Source: Gigantopelta aegis | Lineage: Eukaryota; Mollusca; Gastropoda; Neomphalida; Peltospiridae | Direction of reading: 5' to 3' | Length of the DNA stretch: 64,000 nt | Assembly (NCBI RefSeq): GCF_016097555.1 | Contig: NC_054702.1 | Span: forward strand, 112,650,468 to 112,714,467 | Shown: positions 1-12,985 of the stretch, piece by piece | How positions within the stretch are numbered: the first letter of the stretch is position 1 | Layout: each line of letters begins with the position of its first letter | Notes under the pieces: model-generated | Told to the model about the DNA's origin: nothing | Seen by the model: only the letters and a program-made list of their open reading frames with translations | The model's database searches: none | Translations under genes and position numbers: made by a program

Positions 1-1109
1 TAAATGAATTTATTTATCTTGGTGTTTTATTTTTCTATACTGGTAAATTTGCACGTGGGACACAGAAACGATTTGCAGAATAAGGAAGCAAGGCATTATA
101 TTCAATATTAAATGTATGCAAGAAAAATGTCTTCAATATCGAAACAATGCTTGCTGTTTTTGATAAATATATTAACTCTATCCTCAGTTATGGTGCTGAA
201 CTTTGGGGCTTTCACTCGATTCATGGTGTTAAAAAAGTACATATACAATTTTGTAAAAGGTGTTAGAAAAGGAACATGTAACGAATTTTCTTTTAGCAAA
301 CTAGGACGGTTTCCACTTCAAGTAACAAGAAAACTGAGAATTTTTAAATATTGGATAAAATTACGTAACACTACAAATTGTATGCTAAAGGGTATATATG
401 AAGAAATGGCACAATGTAACTATAATTAGTTAATTAACATTTGGCACGAAATGTACTCACTTGGATTAAACTATATGTATATATTTGGAATTTATCGTAT
501 GTTGACGACAGTATCTACATTATAATCAAAGAAAAGATATTAGATACTTTTAATCAATTATGTTACAGCAAAACAATGACAACGCCTAAAGGACATTTAT
601 ATCAACATTTATTAATGAATTAAGATTACAAACATATTTAAGATTGCCTATGAAAGCGCGATATATAAACGAAATATGTAAGATTAGAATCTGGCAGGTA
701 TCGAAACATCGAACGATCAGAAACAATATGTACTCTGTGTAATGCTAATGTTATAGAAGATGCAAGACAGAGTGTCCACAATACAAAGATTTGCGTTGTA
801 AATATATAAAAATGTATTATTATAAGCGGCCAAGTGTGTATCGTTTTATACAGTTATTAACCTGCGGTAACAATAAGGAATTGAATAACCTAGGAAAATA
901 TTTAGTGTAAGCGAATACAATTAGAGATCGGTTAATGCAGGATGATAGTTAATGTAATAAATGTAACTTATATCACTTTATTTGTTCATGATTATATATA
1001 AACCACACCCACCATTGTTTTGCACGTGTGTATTTTGTATAACTATGTTGTATTATTTATGCTATGAATTCAGCTGATGAGTTGTAAAACTCAAAGCAAA
1101 TAAAGAGCT
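1..1109 (+). mobile_element. LINE 3' fragment (ORF2 C-terminal part plus 3' UTR), degraded
   Basis: The sequence aligns by eye, base for base over long stretches, with the full-length LINE at about 20405-21672. It covers the region after the reverse transcriptase core, the thumb and C-terminal part, and the 3' UTR. Recognisable peptide pieces include the GRFPLQVTRKLRIFKYWIKL stretch near 305-362. Reading frames are broken by stops and indels, so this is a dead copy. The element continues out of the window on the left. Its 3' UTR ends with a small hairpin (1079-1092) followed by an AATAAA-like stretch. Confidence 0.85.
1079..1092 (+). other. LINE 3'-UTR hairpin
   Basis: The five-base-pair stem GAGTT/AACTC has a GTAA loop. 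It sits just before the 3' end of the LINE fragment, at the position occupied by a matching hairpin in the full-length copy (21634-21647). Such terminal hairpins are known in several LINE clades as reverse transcriptase recognition elements; that role is inferred here. Confidence 0.6.
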
Positions 1110-1244
1110 ACACGCCTGGTTTGACAAGACAGTATACGATACTACACACGTTGAATACCAAGTAACGATTAGGACTAGCTACATGGGGAGTTCTATTTCT
1201 CCGTATCAAGCACAAAATAACAAATCTCAATGAACATTATGTGA

Positions 1245-1440
1245 TGGCTTGCACTCATGAATTACTGTCAAAACAGTGATATTATCAGGTGTCCTGAAAA
1301 ATGAGCATATCGTACACCCTGGGGTACCCGTCAATGCTCAGCTTATAGGTGTCTAAATGATGAAAATCATGTACCAAAATGATGAAAAAGTACACACAAG
1401 GTCAAACGTAGGGCATCGTTTCAGACGTTCATTTTGTTAA
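1245..1440 (-). repeat. Interspersed repeat, family related to 62140-62320
   Basis: Read on the minus strand, this segment matches 62140-62320 on the plus strand. Shared landmarks are TTTGACCTTGTRTATACYTTTT, then GATATGCTCA, then CACCTGATATCA, then CAGTRATTCATGAGTGCA. The element class is not recognised. Confidence 0.55.
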
Positions 1441-1592
1441 TCGTTAACGAATGTCTGGGTTCAACCACTTTATTCAACAATAATACAATTTGTCAATATT
1501 TAAATTAGTGGAATACTTTATTCTCAACACAAAATATACATCCTGTTGACAAATGTACATCCGTAGTTACGATCACTATATTTCGGAGAAAG

Positions 1593-1633
1593 ACATACAC
1601 ACACAGAGAGAGAGAGACAGAGAGTAGAGAGAC
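1593..1633. repeat. GA-rich microsatellite
   Basis: Short imperfect (GA)n/(CA)n run in the putative 3' region of gene A. Confidence 0.8.
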
Positions 1634-1692
1634 CCGCTTATTTTCTCACTGTGTTTACACCACTTTATTCACTGTAGCGTTTTTCAGTGATT

Positions 1693-4600
1693 TCAGAACG
1701 TGAGATCTTTGTTTGAATATATTCTTGAGGGCGGCAGGCACATTTTCCCACAAGATCCTGCATTACAACATTTCAAATCTCCTGAGCAATCCCGATCAAA
1801 GCTGCAGGGTCGTCCACATCTTCGAAACCTTGACCTTGACCCTGACCAGGGTAGGTCGAGGTTAAACGGACAGCGTCCAGGCTTCACGACTACGCTGACG
1901 TTGGTACACTGACGTGGACAGTTACCACAACACTTCTGGCCTATACCACACTCGGCGTCCGAGGAACACCGAGCAAGACATATTCCAATTCGTCCTGGCA
2001 CTAGCTTAGGACATTTTCCAGGATGAGTCACTATGCGTTCTGTGGGGGAAAAACATCAAACGTCAACAATAAACCCAAAACATACACTTCCTCCTAGGAG
2101 GATCACCATTACTAATGAAAACATGTACTGGTAGAACTATAAACCATAGACTGATACTAACACAACACACTTACTGATACTAACATAACACACTGATACT
2201 AACACAACAAACTTACTGATACTAACACAACGCACTTACTGATACTAACACAACACACTTACTGATACTAACATAACACACTGATACTAACACAACAAAC
2301 TTACTCATACTAACATAACACACTGATACTAACAAACTTACTGATACTAACATAACACACTGATACTAATACAACACACTTATTGATACTAACACAACAC
2401 ACGTACGGATATTAACACAACAAACTTACTGATACTAACACAACACACTTACTGATACTAACATAACACACTGATACTAACACAACAAATTTACTGATAC
2501 TAACACAACACACTTACTGATACTAACACAACATACTTACTGATACTAACACAACACACTGATACAAACACAACAGACTTACTGATACTAACACAACACA
2601 CTTACTGATACTAACACAACACACTTACAGATACTAACACAACACACTTACTGATACTAACAACACACTTACTGACATTAACACAACACACTTACAGGTA
2701 CTAACACAACACACTGATACTAACAAACTAACCTACTGATACTAACATAACACACTGATACTAACACAACACACTTATTAATACTAACACAACACACGTA
2801 CGGATACTAACACAACAAACTTACTGATACTAACAACACACTTACTGATACTAACATAACACTCTGACACTAACACAACACACTTACTGATACTAACACA
2901 ACACACGTACGGATACTAACATAACACACGTACGGATACTAACACAACACACTTACTGATACTAACACAACACACGTACGGATACTAACACAACACACTT
3001 ACTGATACTAACATAACACACTGATACTAACACAACACATTTACAGATACTAACACAACACACAAATACTAACACAACACACTTACTGATACTAACACAA
3101 CACACTTACTGATACTAACACAACACACTTACTGATACTAACATAACACATTGATACTAATACAACACACTGATACTAACACAACACACTTTCTGATACT
3201 AACATAACATACTGATACTAACAAAACAAACTTACTGATACTAACACAACACACTTACTGATACTAACATAACACACTGATACTAACACAACAAACTTAC
3301 TGATACTAACATAACACACTGATATTAACAAACTTACTGATACTAACATAACACACTGATACTAACACAACACACTTATTGATACTAACACAACACACGT
3401 ACGGATACTAACACAACAAACTTACTGATACTAACACCACACACTTACTGATACTAACATAACACACTGATACTAACACAACACACTTATTGATACTAAC
3501 ACAACACACGTACGGATATTAACACAACAAACTTACTGATACTAACACAACACATTTAGTGATACTAACATAACACATTTAGTGATACTAACATAACACA
3601 CTGATACTAACACAACTCACTTACTGATACTAACACAACACACGTACGGATACTAACATAACACACGTACGGATACTAACACAACACACTTACTGATACT
3701 AACACAACACACGTACGGATACTAACATAACACACTGATACTAACACAACACATTTACAGATACTAACACAACACACAAATACTAACACAACATACTTAC
3801 TGATACTAACACAACACACTTACTGATACTAACACAACAAACTTACTGATACTAACATAACACACTGATACTAATACAACACACTGATACTAACACAACA
3901 CACTTTCTGATACTAACATAACATACTGATACTAACACAACAAACTTACTGATACTAACACAACACACTTACTGATACTAACATAACACACTGATACTAA
4001 CACAACAAACTTACTGATACTAACATAACACACTGATATTAACAAACTTACTGATATTAACATAACACACTGATACTAACACAACACACTTATTGATACT
4101 AACACAACACACGTAAGATACTAACACAACAAACTTACTGATACTAACACAACACACTCACTGATACTAACATAACACTGATACTAACACAACACACTGA
4201 TACTAACACAACACACGTACGGATATACTGATACTAACACAACACATTTAGTGATACTAACATAACACATTTAGTGATACTAACATAACACACTGATACT
4301 AACACAACTCACTTACTGATACTAACACAACACATGCACGGATACTAACTGATACTAACACAACACACTTACTGATACTAACACAACACACGTACGGATA
4401 CTAACACAACACATTTACTGATACTAACATAACACACTGATACTAACACAACAAACTTACTGATACTAACACAACACACTTACTGATACTAACACAACAT
4501 ACTTACTGATACTAACACAACACACTGATACAAACACAACAGACTTACTGATACACACACAACACACTTACTGATACTAACACAACACACTTACCGGTAC

Positions 4601-7600
4601 TAACACAACACACTTACAGATACTAACAACACACTTACTGACATTAACACAACACACTTACAGGTACTAACACAACACACTTACAGGTACTAACACAACA
4701 CACTTACTGATACTAACACAACATACTTACGGATACTAACACAACACACTGATACAAACACAACAGACTTACTGATACAAACACAACACACGTACGGATA
4801 CTAACACAACAAACTTACTGATACTAACACCACACACTTACTGATACTAACATAACACACTGATACTAACACAACACACTTATTGATACTAACACAAAAC
4901 ACGTACGGATATTAACACAACAAACTTACTGATACTAACACAACACATTTAGTGATACTAACATAACACATTTAGTGATACTAACATAACACACTGATAC
5001 TAACACAACTCACTTACTGATACTAACACAACACATGCACGGATACTAACATAACACACGTACGGATACTAACACAACACACTTACTGATACTAACACAA
5101 CACACGTACGGATACTAACACAACACATTTACTGATACTAACATAACACACTGATACTAACACAACAAACTTACTGATACTAACACAACACACTTACTGA
5201 TACTAACACAACATACTTACTGATACTAACACAACACACTGATACAAACACAACAGACTTACTGATACAAACACAACACACTTACTGATACTAACACAAC
5301 ACACTTACCGGTACTAACACAACACACTTACTGATACTAACAACACACTTACTGACATTAACACAACACACTTACAGGTACTAACACAACACACTTACAG
5401 GTACTAACACAACACACTTACTGATACTAACACAACATACTTACGGATACTAACACAACACACTGATACAAACACAACAGACTTACTGATACAAACACAA
5501 CAGACTTACTGATACTAACACAACACACTTACTGATACTAACACAACACACTTACCGGTACTAACACAACAAACTTACTGATACTAACATAACACACTGA
5601 TATTAACACAACACACTTATTGATACTAACACAACACACGTACGGATACTAACACAACACACTTACTGATACTAACATAACACACTGATACTAACACAAC
5701 ACATTTACAGATACTAACACAACACACTGATACTAACACAACACACTTACTGATACTAACACAACACACTTACTGATACTAACACAACACACTTACTGAT
5801 ACTAACATAACACACTGATACTAACACAACACACTTACTGATACTAACACAACACACGTACGGATATTAACACAACACACGTACGGATACTAACACAACT
5901 CACTTACTGATACTAACACAGTACACGTACGGATACTAACACAACACACTTACTGATACTAACATAACACACTTACTGATACTAACATAACACACTGATA
6001 CTAATACAACACACTGATACTAACACAACACACTTTCTGATACTAACATAACACACTGATACTAACACAACAAACTTACTGATACTAACACAACACACTT
6101 ACTGATACTAACATAACACACTGATACTAACACAACAAACTTACTGATACTAACACAACAAACTTACTGATAGTAACACCACACACTTACTGATACTAAC
6201 ATAACACACTGATACTAACACAACACACTTACTGATACTAACACAACACACGTACGGATACTAACACAACACACGTACGGATACTAACACAACACACTTA
6301 CTGATACTAACACAACACACGTACGGATACTAACACAACACACTTACTGATACTAACATAACACACTGATACTAACAAACTTACTGATACTAACATAACA
6401 CACTGATACTAACAAACTTACTGATACTAACATAACAAACTGATACTAACACAACACACTTATTGATACTAACACAACACGCGTACGGATACTAACGCAA
6501 CAAACTTACTTATACTAACACAACACACGTACGGATACTAACACAACAAACTTACTGATACTAACACAGCACACTGATACTAACACAACAAACTTACTGA
6601 TACTAACATAACACACTGATACTAACATAACACACTTATTGATACTAACACAAGACACGTACGGATACTAACACAAGAAACGTACTGATACTAACACAAC
6701 ACATTTACTGATGTTAACGCAACAAACTTATTGATACTAACACAACAACAAACTTACTGATACTAACACAACAAACTTACTGATGTTAACGCAACAAACT
6801 TACTGATACTAACACAACAATAAACTTACTGATACTAACACAACACACTTACTGATGTTAACGCAACACACTTACTGATACTAATACAACAACAAACTTA
6901 CTGATACTAACAAAACAAACTTACTGATACTAACACAACAGCAACTTACTGATACTAACACAACAAACTTACTGATGTTAACGGAACAAACTTACTGATA
7001 CTAACACAACAACAAACTTACTGATACTAACACAACAACAAACTTACTGATACTAACACAACACACTTACTGATGTTAACGCAACAAACTTACTGATACT
7101 AACACAACAACAAACTTACTATACTAACACAACACACTTAATGATGTTAACGCAACAAACTTACTGATACTAATACAACAACAAACTTACTGATACTAAG
7201 AAAACAAACTTACTGATGCAGGTGGGAAGGCCGGACGGACACGGCGCTCTGAAACACTGGATCGGCGTTACTTTACACACGTAGCCTTTTGGACATTTGT
7301 GTTTCTGAAAGTCCACAAACAAAATGGGTTTCTTAAAAGTCATAAAAAACCATGAAATTTAATTTATAACGTAATTGACCATCTGTTTTGTTTTGTCGTG
7401 TCTACGGAATCTAGGACTCGCTCCCATGAGACTAGTTCAAGACGAGTAATGTTTAGCTCACCGTAACATGTCAATTTATGAAAAGTACTTTAAGGTCACA
7501 ATCGAAATCGTACATGTTTCTTTAATATCATATTTTATAAACGTACCGTCAATAAAACAAATATTATCGTTTATGAACTTACCCAGCATAGATATCCTTG

Positions 7601-8628
7601 TGGGGCAAGCTTCGACTGTACGGCTGACAGTACCACTGTGCAGATAGCCTGAAACAAACAGACGGGGTGTTAAAATATTGTCTTCTTGGAGAGTTTAGGG
7701 GGGACAGAAGGGTGAAGTTGGAACAGAATACCTTATGGTCTACGAAATATAATATGGAAGTTGACTGAGACGTAACAATTAGTGTACGTTACATTATAAA
7801 CATTCAGAGGAATTAACAGCTTACAAAAGAAAGAAATAACAAAAAACCCCAACCCCTCCCCCAAACAAAACAACAACAAACCAAAAAAACCCAAAACCCC
7901 CCAAACCATAAACCCCAAACAAATAACAAACAAATAGTTGTACAAAACAAAACAGCAAACAAATATAATAGAACTGACATTTAAAGTACCCGCATTTGTA
8001 ATATATAAGACACGTGAAATCTATATTACTCAAGAAACGAAGTAATAAGAGTACATCTGGCTTCAGCGATTGTCATTGAGGCTGGTAGGTGCTGGGTTCG
8101 CATCTCGGTACCGGCTCCTATTCAGTGTGAGTTTTAAATAATCAGTAGTTAGGTATAAGACCACGGCATAACTTATCTATCACTAATCACTAACAATTAA
8201 CCATTAACCCATTTGCCCAGGACAGTATGCTTGACCCTCAATTGGATATAGACACAAAAATCAAGTTAAAAGTGTTAAGTGTCTCAAGTGCCTAGGGCAG
8301 CGTCTATGACCCCAAAGTGGCTATAAATATAGAATATCAGGTTACTAAGTTTTGATATCGTGGTTATTTGGCGAAGTGAAACGGTTTAACAGGCGAGATT
8401 CAGCGCCGGTATACATATAACATTAAGTGCCTGATTAAACAGATTTCACTAAAGCTACTGTCACCGAACAGTGCCGGTTTACACAGAAATCCATCTTACG
8501 CAGATGCAGGTTTAGACAGCGTCCACTGTATATTGACCCAGCTAAACAAATGATGATATTTTTCACAACATAGACAAGTAGAAACTTACGAGAACGACGA
8601 CGTATTTGGTGACTGAGACCCCCATCAT
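1693..8628 (-). CDS. Gene A: secreted two-WAP-domain protein (perlwapin-like)
   Basis: Four coding exons are read on the minus strand: 8590-8628, 7583-7648, 7214-7304 and 1693-2039. All introns have GT-AG ends, with phases 0, 0 and 1. The product is about 180 residues. Exons 1 and 2 encode a hydrophobic signal peptide starting at a double Met. Exon 3, with the last Cys of exon 2, gives a six-cysteine mini-domain containing CPKGYVCKVTPIQC. Exon 4 carries two four-disulfide WAP domains with eight Cys each (about residues 73-115 and 118-172), recognised from the D-x2-C-x5-CC core. WAP proteins act as secreted protease inhibitors or antimicrobials, and perlwapin in abalone nacre affects carbonate crystals; which role applies here cannot be read from sequence. 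The start was chosen by the TATA box at 8661-8667 and by agreement with genes B and C. Intron 3 (5.2 kb) is almost entirely minisatellite. A candidate AATAAA lies at 1517-1522. Confidence 0.85.
2151..7213. repeat. 5-kb minisatellite filling intron 3 of gene A
   Basis: The array is tandem units of about 23 bp (plus strand GATACTAACACAACACACTTACT) mixed with 19-bp units lacking the CTTACT part and variants with CGTACG. It runs from about 110 nt beyond the exon 4 acceptor to the exon 3 donor itself. On the transcribed strand the 23-bp unit contains ATCAGTAAGT, the same bases as the exon 3/intron 3 junction. I estimate more than 200 units. Confidence 0.95.
8055..8290 (+). mobile_element. tRNA-derived SINE (type 2), in intron 1-2 region of gene A
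   Basis: A tRNA-like head has a B-box-like GGGTTCGCATCTC near 8094, followed by GGTACCGGCTCC and the TAACAATTAACCATTAACCC body. Reverse-orientation relatives occur at 10795-11049, 26140-26338, 41085-41225 and 43700-43982. It is diverged. It lies in the intron between exons 1 and 2 of gene A. Confidence 0.65.
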
Positions 8629-8660
8629 CACAGACTGACGCAGTTCGATGTGGTGGTCAC

Positions 8661-8667
8661 ATTTATA
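8661..8667 (-). promoter_or_regulatory. TATA box of gene A
   Basis: On the minus strand the sequence reads GTCGAGTATAAATG, about 33 nt upstream of the first ATG. A GCCGGATA-type sequence lies just upstream (plus-strand form near 8670-8685: AAGCCGGATAC). It corresponds to GTCCCGGATA above the TATA boxes of genes B and C. Conservation between paralogs supports a real core promoter with a very short 5' UTR. Confidence 0.75.
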
Positions 8668-8972
8668 CTCGACCAAGCCGGATACAGAGCCTGTTGATTT
8701 GTTTTGGTCTTTGGCATATAAATCTGTTGCCACTTGTAATTAAACCCTCAGGTGAATAGGTGAAAACAAATCGTTTCCTTGTACCTGTCCAGTGATGAGA
8801 AACAACACCTTGGCAGGCAGCCCGATTCCGGATCTAAACTGAAACGTTAACACGAAAACATCATTGCATTAAACAGCTGGTTTTCATTGTTATGAATAAA
8901 TTATCTCTTGTTTTTTCATTTTTTTCATTTGAATATTTTTTATTTTCATTTTTGGTCACATTTTCACACAGT

Positions 8973-9000
8973 ATATATATATATATATATATATATATTT
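8973..9000. repeat. TA microsatellite
   Basis: A run of (TA)n with T tract, about 28 bp, at the 3' side of the LINE remnant. Confidence 0.85.
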
Positions 9001-9151
9001 TTTTATACATACATACACAGATCAAAATTAATATACTATGAAATAAGACAACAAATCTCTTGCCAACACGTCACTGAACCTCACTCAGTACTAAACACTC
9101 AAATTTTTTTTATACATAAGATACTGTCAGTGGTGGATGACCTAGAGATAT

Positions 9152-10300
9152 TTATTCAAACAACTTATGGTATACACTCCATCTTTTAATAAATTCATTA
9201 TATTTGATTTTATTGGAATACATTTTTTTTTCTAATATATAATAAGAATGTATATGAATTTTTAATATTTTAATATCTAGTGATTTCTTCAGAAAATTTG
9301 AACTATATATAAATTGCTTTGTCAAAAGAGCAATAATGTCAATTATGATATTGTTCTTTGAGTGGCCAAGAAGAAAACTGGTACGAGAGAAGATAACTAT
9401 AATGTCTGCCGATTCTTTTATCCATTGCTCGACTTGTTTAATTAAATTTTGGACGTGTACACAATCAAAAAATAAATGCGTATACGTTTCAATAGACGCA
9501 TTACAGAGGCTACAATTTGGGCTGCTTATCACTTTAATATTATAGAGAAACTTGTTTGTAGGGAGAATTCTTTGGATTATTCTATATTAGAACCATCTTA
9601 ATTTGGTATCCTTAGATATACTGAACACATTGCTGTTGATACTTTTCCACCAATTGTATTCTTGTTCAAAATTTAATTCTCTTTCCCATTTAGATATATT
9701 TTTTGGTGGAGAAAAAGACGACTTTATATAGGTGTTATATATATGTTTTGCCCCTGTTTGTTTTGTATTATGGTATTTATATACTTTGGCCAAAATAGAA
9801 AGTCAGCTGAAAGTGGTTTGGTGGATAAAAATGGCCATGTATGTAATATTGCAGCCTTTAGCCCTTCAAATGTAGTAAATGGTGGATGAAAGCCATAAAA
9901 TTCACAAAATCCATCATATTTAAATAAGTTGCCATCTGGGTCATACATATCATGTACGTTTGTTATACCTATTATATTCCAATTCTGGTAATGAACAGTT
10001 TTGTTACCAATTTTAATTAGGGAGTTGAACCACAGTGGTTCAGAACTTACATCATTTTCGTTAAGTTCCACTTTCTTTTTGAATAATGCTAGTATATTGA
10101 ATACCTGTTTCCAGAACATATTTGAAATTTGTTTCCCACACAGTTTATGGTAATCATCTCCTATATTAGTAAATAAAATATTTTTGTTTGGGAGGTAACA
10201 TCTAAGGATATGATACCATAATGAATCATGTCCATTTATTGCTCTTCTAATCCATGCTAATTTTAAGGAATTCATAAAATATTCTAAGTTTAAATTATCT
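9152..10300 (-). mobile_element. LINE ORF2 C-terminal remnant, L1/Tx1-like
   Basis: Minus-strand translation gives two collinear pieces in different frames. 9724-10300 contains the EPLWFNSLIKIGNKTVHYQNW-like region and GITNVHDMYDPDGNLFKYDG, typical of the part after the RT domain in L1/Tx1-type elements. 9152-9532 contains the C-terminal zinc-binding-like stretch CSLCNASIETYTHLFFDC. This differs from the LINE at 16486-21672, so at least two LINE lineages are present. Stops and frame breaks mark it as a pseudogene. It is 5' truncated near a poly-T run at about 10317. Confidence 0.75.
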
Positions 10301-10795
10301 CTTGTTTGTCCGGGTTTTTTTTTTTTAAATTGTGGGTGGGATTGTGGCGGGGGTAGGGGGACGGATATACATGTCATTTGTGAATTCGCACATAGCATGA
10401 ATTCCACCGTAACGATAGTTTGACACCCAAAAGCCCATGTATTTTTGTATTTGTTTAAATGTGTCATCCATGTCTCGATCGGCATGCAATTCATGATAGT
10501 CGTAATTCTGGTTCTCCGCGTTTATCTCATATTTTATATAAATATATATTAAAAAAACCCAAACACTACCACACCCCACCCATCTCACTCCATTCCTCCC
10601 CAAAAAACAAAACAAACCACACACTTTTGTTATTATTATTATTATTATTGTTGTTATTAATATTATTATTGTTGTTGTTGTTGTTGTTATTATGATATTA
10701 TTCTAAGCTCAACAAATTGAGCAAGCACCTAAATCTGGAATCCTTTTACAATTATGCTAAATCTACTTCTTTGTATATCATCTCAACTTATTTTT
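10300..10795. other. Low-complexity spacer
   Basis: Contains a T tract (10314-10326), a fragment resembling a SINE tail (GTTTGACACCCAAAAGCCCATGT, near 10420), C-rich DNA, and a TTA/TTG trinucleotide run at 10627-10690. No coding signal seen. Confidence 0.6.
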
Positions 10796-11049
10796 GTGCT
10801 TATATCCAATTAAGGTTCAAGCACGCTGTCATGAGCACACACCTCAGCTATCTGGGATGTCTGTCGAGAACAGTGTGTTAGTTGTTAATTGTTAGTGGTT
10901 AGTGAGAAAGAAGAGGGTTTAGTGGCCTTACACCTACCCATTGAGTCGTTAAAACTCGCTCTGGGTTGGAGCCGGTACCGGGCTGTGAACCCTGTACCTA
11001 CCAGCCTTATATCCGATGGCTTAATGACGACGCCACTGAGGCCGGTTTT
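10795..11049 (-). mobile_element. tRNA-derived SINE (type 2)
   Basis: On the minus strand it begins GGCCTCAGTGGCGTCG, continues with a B-box-like GGGTTCACAGCCC and GGTACCGGCTCC, and ends in the ATCCAATTAAGG-type body. The head contains A- and B-box-like sequence expected of a Pol III promoter. Confidence 0.75.
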
Positions 11050-11296
11050 GTGTTTTATTTTAATATATAGACTGTTTATAATTGGACTGACTATAATAGC
11101 ATGTTTTATTTTCATGTTAGATGTTTTTAATATGTTTTAATGTAATATTTGTATATTTTATATGTCGATTCTTTATAGTCTCTCGTAACTCCATATGGAG
11201 TGGTTCAGTGCTATTATATATATTATTGTTTTAATGATGTATGTTTTTTAAAACTGAGGTGAGACTTTAATAAACAAGTTGTTTGTCTGTCTGCTT
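11050..11296 (+). mobile_element. Short insertion resembling a 5'-truncated LINE tail
   Basis: AT-rich 247-bp segment ending GACTTTAATAAACAAGTTG followed by TTTGTCTGTCTG, which looks like a polyadenylation signal followed by a short 3' repeat. It is flanked on both sides by the same 110-bp SINE segment. Confidence 0.45.
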
Positions 11297-11406
11297 ATTG
11301 AGTCGTTAAAACTCGCTCTGGGTTGGAGCCGGTACCGGGCTGTGAACCCTGTACCTACCAGCCTTATATCCGATGGCTTAACGACGACGCCACTGAGGCC
11401 GGTTTT
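11297..11406 (-). repeat. Second copy of 110-bp SINE head segment
   Basis: It matches 10940-11049 with one difference (TAATGACG versus TAACGACG). It contains only the tRNA-like head of the type 2 SINE and stops abruptly at the 247-bp insert. Confidence 0.85.
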
Positions 11407-12985
11407 CTTTGTATAACAAATCATAGTCACTCGCCGATTTGTAGAAAATGCACGAAACAACAGCCAGCTTAACTATTTTATAGTGGAGAAAAATACATTT
11501 TTGAGGGTGACGTATAACGAGTGCAGCCAAATGCTGTGGACACTAAGAACATTAATGTTGATAGTCTATTGTAAATTATTAAATAATACATATAAAGCCC
11601 GAGATTGCAGCTTTAAGATGCAATCAGTTAAAGCGCCACCCTCAAAGTTGCATAATAACTCAGGTATTCATATTTCCTGTGACATGTAAATATTATACCT
11701 TGAATTACATGCCCCCCACTCTCCTCTACCCCCCCGCCAAAAACCCAACCCCCCCCCCCCCACAAAACCCCCCACCAAACAACAACAATAAAAATACAAA
11801 ATACAAAAACAGGATTTTATATAGTGAGTCCCCCACATTGTGGGGTGGGGGCAACTACATTGTTTATGAATCATGTTATGTGGCGACAGGGAAATATATA
11901 ACGTAGTGGAGAAAAAAAGAGGTGTCATTGGGGGTGGTGTTGGAGTAGGGGTGGGGGTGGCATTGACCCCATAGCCCACTTCTAGCACCTAATAATGATG
12001 ACTGACAGGCATAGGCGTAGGCGTATGTGTACGGGCTCCTATTTTTGTAGAGTTGGTTATGAAGGCTGATTTGTTTGCCCGAATTAAAACAAAATTGTCC
12101 GAATCTGGTTAACAACATTTATTCATATTAGCATTACTCCCAAATAGCTATATTATAATATACGGTTGCAAACGAATCACTATGAATTTTTACATAGATT
12201 ACAACTAACATTGGAGGTAGAATGATGGAAATACATGGTGAAAAGGTTTCAAACCAAGTCATGTTGCTCGAATATCTCATTCTATTTTACCCGAATTTGA
12301 CGATTTGCTTCAGCACTAAGGGTTCAGTTGCCCCCCGCCCCTACTGCCCCCTGTCTTGAACACTTATGTGACGCTACATTTTGAATTAGACAGAGAAAAT
12401 AAACCCCGAACACCCCCTCCCCCATCTGATTGTTATTTTAATGCATGAATACTTTTTATGTACTTTATATTCTTTGCATACTCAATCCTACCGTTGACAG
12501 ACAATATTTTCACTGTATGCTGACCTGGGAGGGTGCTGGGGTGTGCATTTCGACATTTTCCGTTCAGTTACGAAAATGGCCGGACACGTTGCCATAAAAA
12601 CGTCAACAGTTCATTGACGTGACGTCAACAATGCTTTGACGTATTAAAATTAATATGCTTATTGATGTCAAAGCGATACTACGTACATTATTGTAATACA
12701 TAGTACATAATACAACTCGATGACAACAGCTAACTACTGTGCTGTTCTCTTGCAATGTTTTATGCACGTTTTGAGTGGAGGTAAGTGATTGTTTGTTCGT
12801 TTGATTGTTTATTAGAAACGTTAAGTCGGCGTTGGGAGGTGCGTATGCATTGGCGTAAACGAGGGTTTTATATTGAGGGGCCATCCACATTGTTTGCATG
12901 TGTGTGTGTGGGGAGGGGAGGGGTAGGTGATTGAGGAGAGCCATCACCCCCATGGTCCACCCTGGCTACGCCAGTGCATATTAGT
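11407..12985. other. Intergenic region between gene A unit and gene B unit
   Basis: No supportable gene. It holds a C-rich tract (11709-11780), a segment shared with the upstream region of gene B (12718-12870 resembles 23969-24010 and 24495-24560), and CRE-like TGACGTCA sequences at 12605-12650. The 12040-12420 part looks like an old interspersed repeat but has no second copy in this window. Confidence 0.5.

Noticed and set aside
2151-7213. Regular repeats suggestive of CRISPR-like spacing
   Set aside because: No unique spacers; contiguous tandem units in a eukaryotic intron.
2151-7213. Many TACTAAC words resembling yeast branch sites
   Set aside because: They are on the strand opposite to gene A transcription, so they cannot act as branch points for it.
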